A stretch of DNA of 64,000 nt from NCBI RefSeq assembly GCF_042477335.2, contig NC_091255.1:23972501-24036500 (forward strand). Direction: 5' to 3'. The position numbers were made by a program, and so were the translations under genes. This DNA is from Ovis canadensis. Taxonomy: Eukaryota; Chordata; Mammalia; Artiodactyla; Bovidae. The notes beneath the pieces are model-generated. The model ran no database searches, was not told where the DNA came from, and was given only the letters and a program-made list of their open reading frames with translations. Below, piece by piece: positions 62,754-64,000 of this stretch (the first letter of the stretch is position 1; every line of letters starts with the position of its first letter).

Positions 62754-62916
62754 AGAGACTTCCCCAGTGGTCCAGTGGCTAAGTCGCTGAGCTCCCAATG
62801 AAGAGGACCCAGGTTCAGTTCCTGGTAGGGAACTAAACCCCCTGTGCCACAACTAAGGGTTTGCAGGCCACAACTAAGACCTGGAGCAGCCATTTAATAT
62901 TTTAATATGCACATTG
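62754..62916 (+). mobile_element. CHR-type SINE, complete
   Basis: Head gagacttccccagtggtcca, B box ggttcagttcc, tail 'ctaagacctggagcagccat' and A/T-rich end. Duplication aaaataagagaggagag (62737-62753) against aaaataagagagaagag (62917-62933), 16 of 17. Confidence 0.93.
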
Positions 62917-62933
62917 AAAATAAGAGAGAAGAG

Positions 62934-63289
62934 CCAAGGTAAGGGAAGAGGTGACTGAGACGGGACAATGGCCCAGGCCACCTGCCTACACACATTTCCT
63001 GAAGTCCTAGTGAGTGCCAGAGCCCCAGACAGACAGTAATGAGCTGTGCGAAGCTGGCGCGCAGCGGGCAAAATCAGGCATGGTCATCCTCCTCTCTCAT
63101 ACAAGCTGGACGGGGCCAGGATACCCCAAAAAGGGAGCAGGCAAGGAGATGGGTTTACTCAGAACCACAGGACACCATGCATTCTGGGGCATCTCTGTTT
63201 ATGAATCTCAGGTCATGTGACACTGAAGAGGATTTGGCTGGAGGGAGGTGGAGGAAAGACAGGGCATGAATGGGGAAAAGCGAGGGATG
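62934..63289. other. Unique sequence
   Basis: No recognised feature. Confidence 0.4.
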
Positions 63290-63545
63290 GGGAGAGAGCC
63301 AGGAAGCCAGAAGGGGCCAGATTTCATAGGGCTTTGAATACCAAGCTCCGTTCTTGATGCTGGAGGCAGCAAGGGGCCACCGAAACTTTCTACATGGGAA
63401 AGGATCAAGGTGAGAAGAGTGTGGCTGCCACGTGGAGGCCAGATGGAGTGGATGAGGCTGGAGGCCACGGAGGGAGTCACTGCAGGATCCAGGGATATCG
63501 GCAGCCCCAGGCGGGTTAGGCCGAGAGGCGCTGGTTAAGAGCAGA
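63290..63545 (-). mobile_element. L2 3' segment, antisense
   Basis: 'ccagatttcatagggctttg', 'ccgaaactttctacatggga' and 'agaagagtgtggctgcca' follow the antisense L2 order; diverged. Confidence 0.5.
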
Positions 63546-63710
63546 AGGTTCCATACATGTGCGAGCACACCTCCAAATGAATGTCGATTTCTTTGCACAC
63601 ATTCGGGTGGGAGTATGTTTATTGTGCGCCAGCGAGCCTAAGGGTATGTGAGTTTTGTCTTGCTGTGGAGGGGTGTGCATGTTGCAAGAATCTGGAGGCT
63701 TTGATTCTGC

Positions 63711-63715
63711 GTGTA

Positions 63716-63750
<35 letters not shown>

Positions 63751-63765
63751 GTGTGTGTGTGTGTA
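63711..63765 (+). repeat. (TG)n microsatellite
   Basis: About 48 bp of nearly uninterrupted GT with a single CG step at 63745-63746. Confidence 0.95.
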
Positions 63766-64000
63766 TGCCCTCACACGCACATCTTGCCCAGGACGAGAGG
63801 CAGTGCGGATAAACCCTGCTTTCTGTCTTTGGAAACTTGCCACAGCCCCGAGGCCAGGCTCCTTCCCCCTGCATCCCCTCTCTGATCTCCCGCCACCAGC
63901 CCTCAGAGCAGCGTGGACACTCCACGGAGGGCCGGTGGACAGGGTGCACCCGTTTCATGAGGGCGTCCCCACCCCCCACACTGGACCGCTTTGCCGTCCC
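63766..64000. other. Unique sequence to window end
   Basis: No recognised feature. Confidence 0.4.

Noticed and set aside
1..64000. A novel multi-gene system
   Set aside because: No intact coding gene was found in any frame; the window is repeat-rich mammalian non-coding DNA.

Overview
This 64 kb window reads as nuclear DNA from a ruminant, most probably a bovid. The diagnostic evidence is interspersed repeats found only in this lineage: BovB (an RTE-type LINE), about two dozen Bov-tA/BovA tRNA-fusion SINEs, three BOV-A2 dimers, cetartiodactyl CHR-type tRNA-Glu SINEs and artiodactyl L1 3' ends. Older mammalian layers (MIR, L2, L1M, MaLR-like LTRs, MER5A-like and hAT-like fossils) lie beneath them. 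Repeat families are named from remembered consensus motifs, with no library search, so subfamily names are approximate.

I found no intact protein-coding gene, no exon I could defend by codon pattern plus splice sites, and no RNA gene. The open frames present are short. Most are translations of Bov-tA copies or of the simple repeat near 24 kb. The only recognisable cellular gene sequence is a processed pseudogene of RPL22L1 (ribosomal protein eL22-like 1) on the minus strand at about 12.65-13.48 kb. It is split by a BOV-A2 insertion. The window therefore looks intergenic or deep-intronic.

Layout. 0-12 kb: MIR/L2 remnants, a BovB copy carrying a SINE, Bov-tA copies, two L1 3' fragments, and a strong 152-bp inverted repeat at 5.0-5.2 kb. 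12.6-20.7 kb: dense nested repeats (RPL22L1 pseudogene, BOV-A2, BovB inside a CHR SINE, L2, L1 with SINE insertions, a mariner-like MITE, LTR-like sequence). 20.7-28.6 kb: unique sequence, a structured (ATCC)n array, an L2 mosaic, and a candidate conserved element. 28.6-36.6 kb: GC-richer, mostly unique sequence with scattered MIR/L2. 36.6-44.8 kb: nested CHR and Bov-tA, L1, L2, an L1M mosaic with BOV-A2 and BovB. 44.8-50 kb: unique sequence with a perfect CRE palindrome and an AT-rich candidate conserved block. 50-55.9 kb: L1, BovB, SINEs, MER5A-like, and a probable solo retroviral LTR. 55.9-64 kb: TG microsatellites, unique sequence, L2, a hAT-like fossil and a late CHR SINE.

There is no operon-like gene cooperation to describe. 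What the window shows is a well-dated insertion history: many elements have readable target-site duplications, so their relative order can be read off. The observation least explained by known families is the 5015-5166 inverted repeat, which could fold as a long hairpin. I see no evidence for a novel multi-gene system here.
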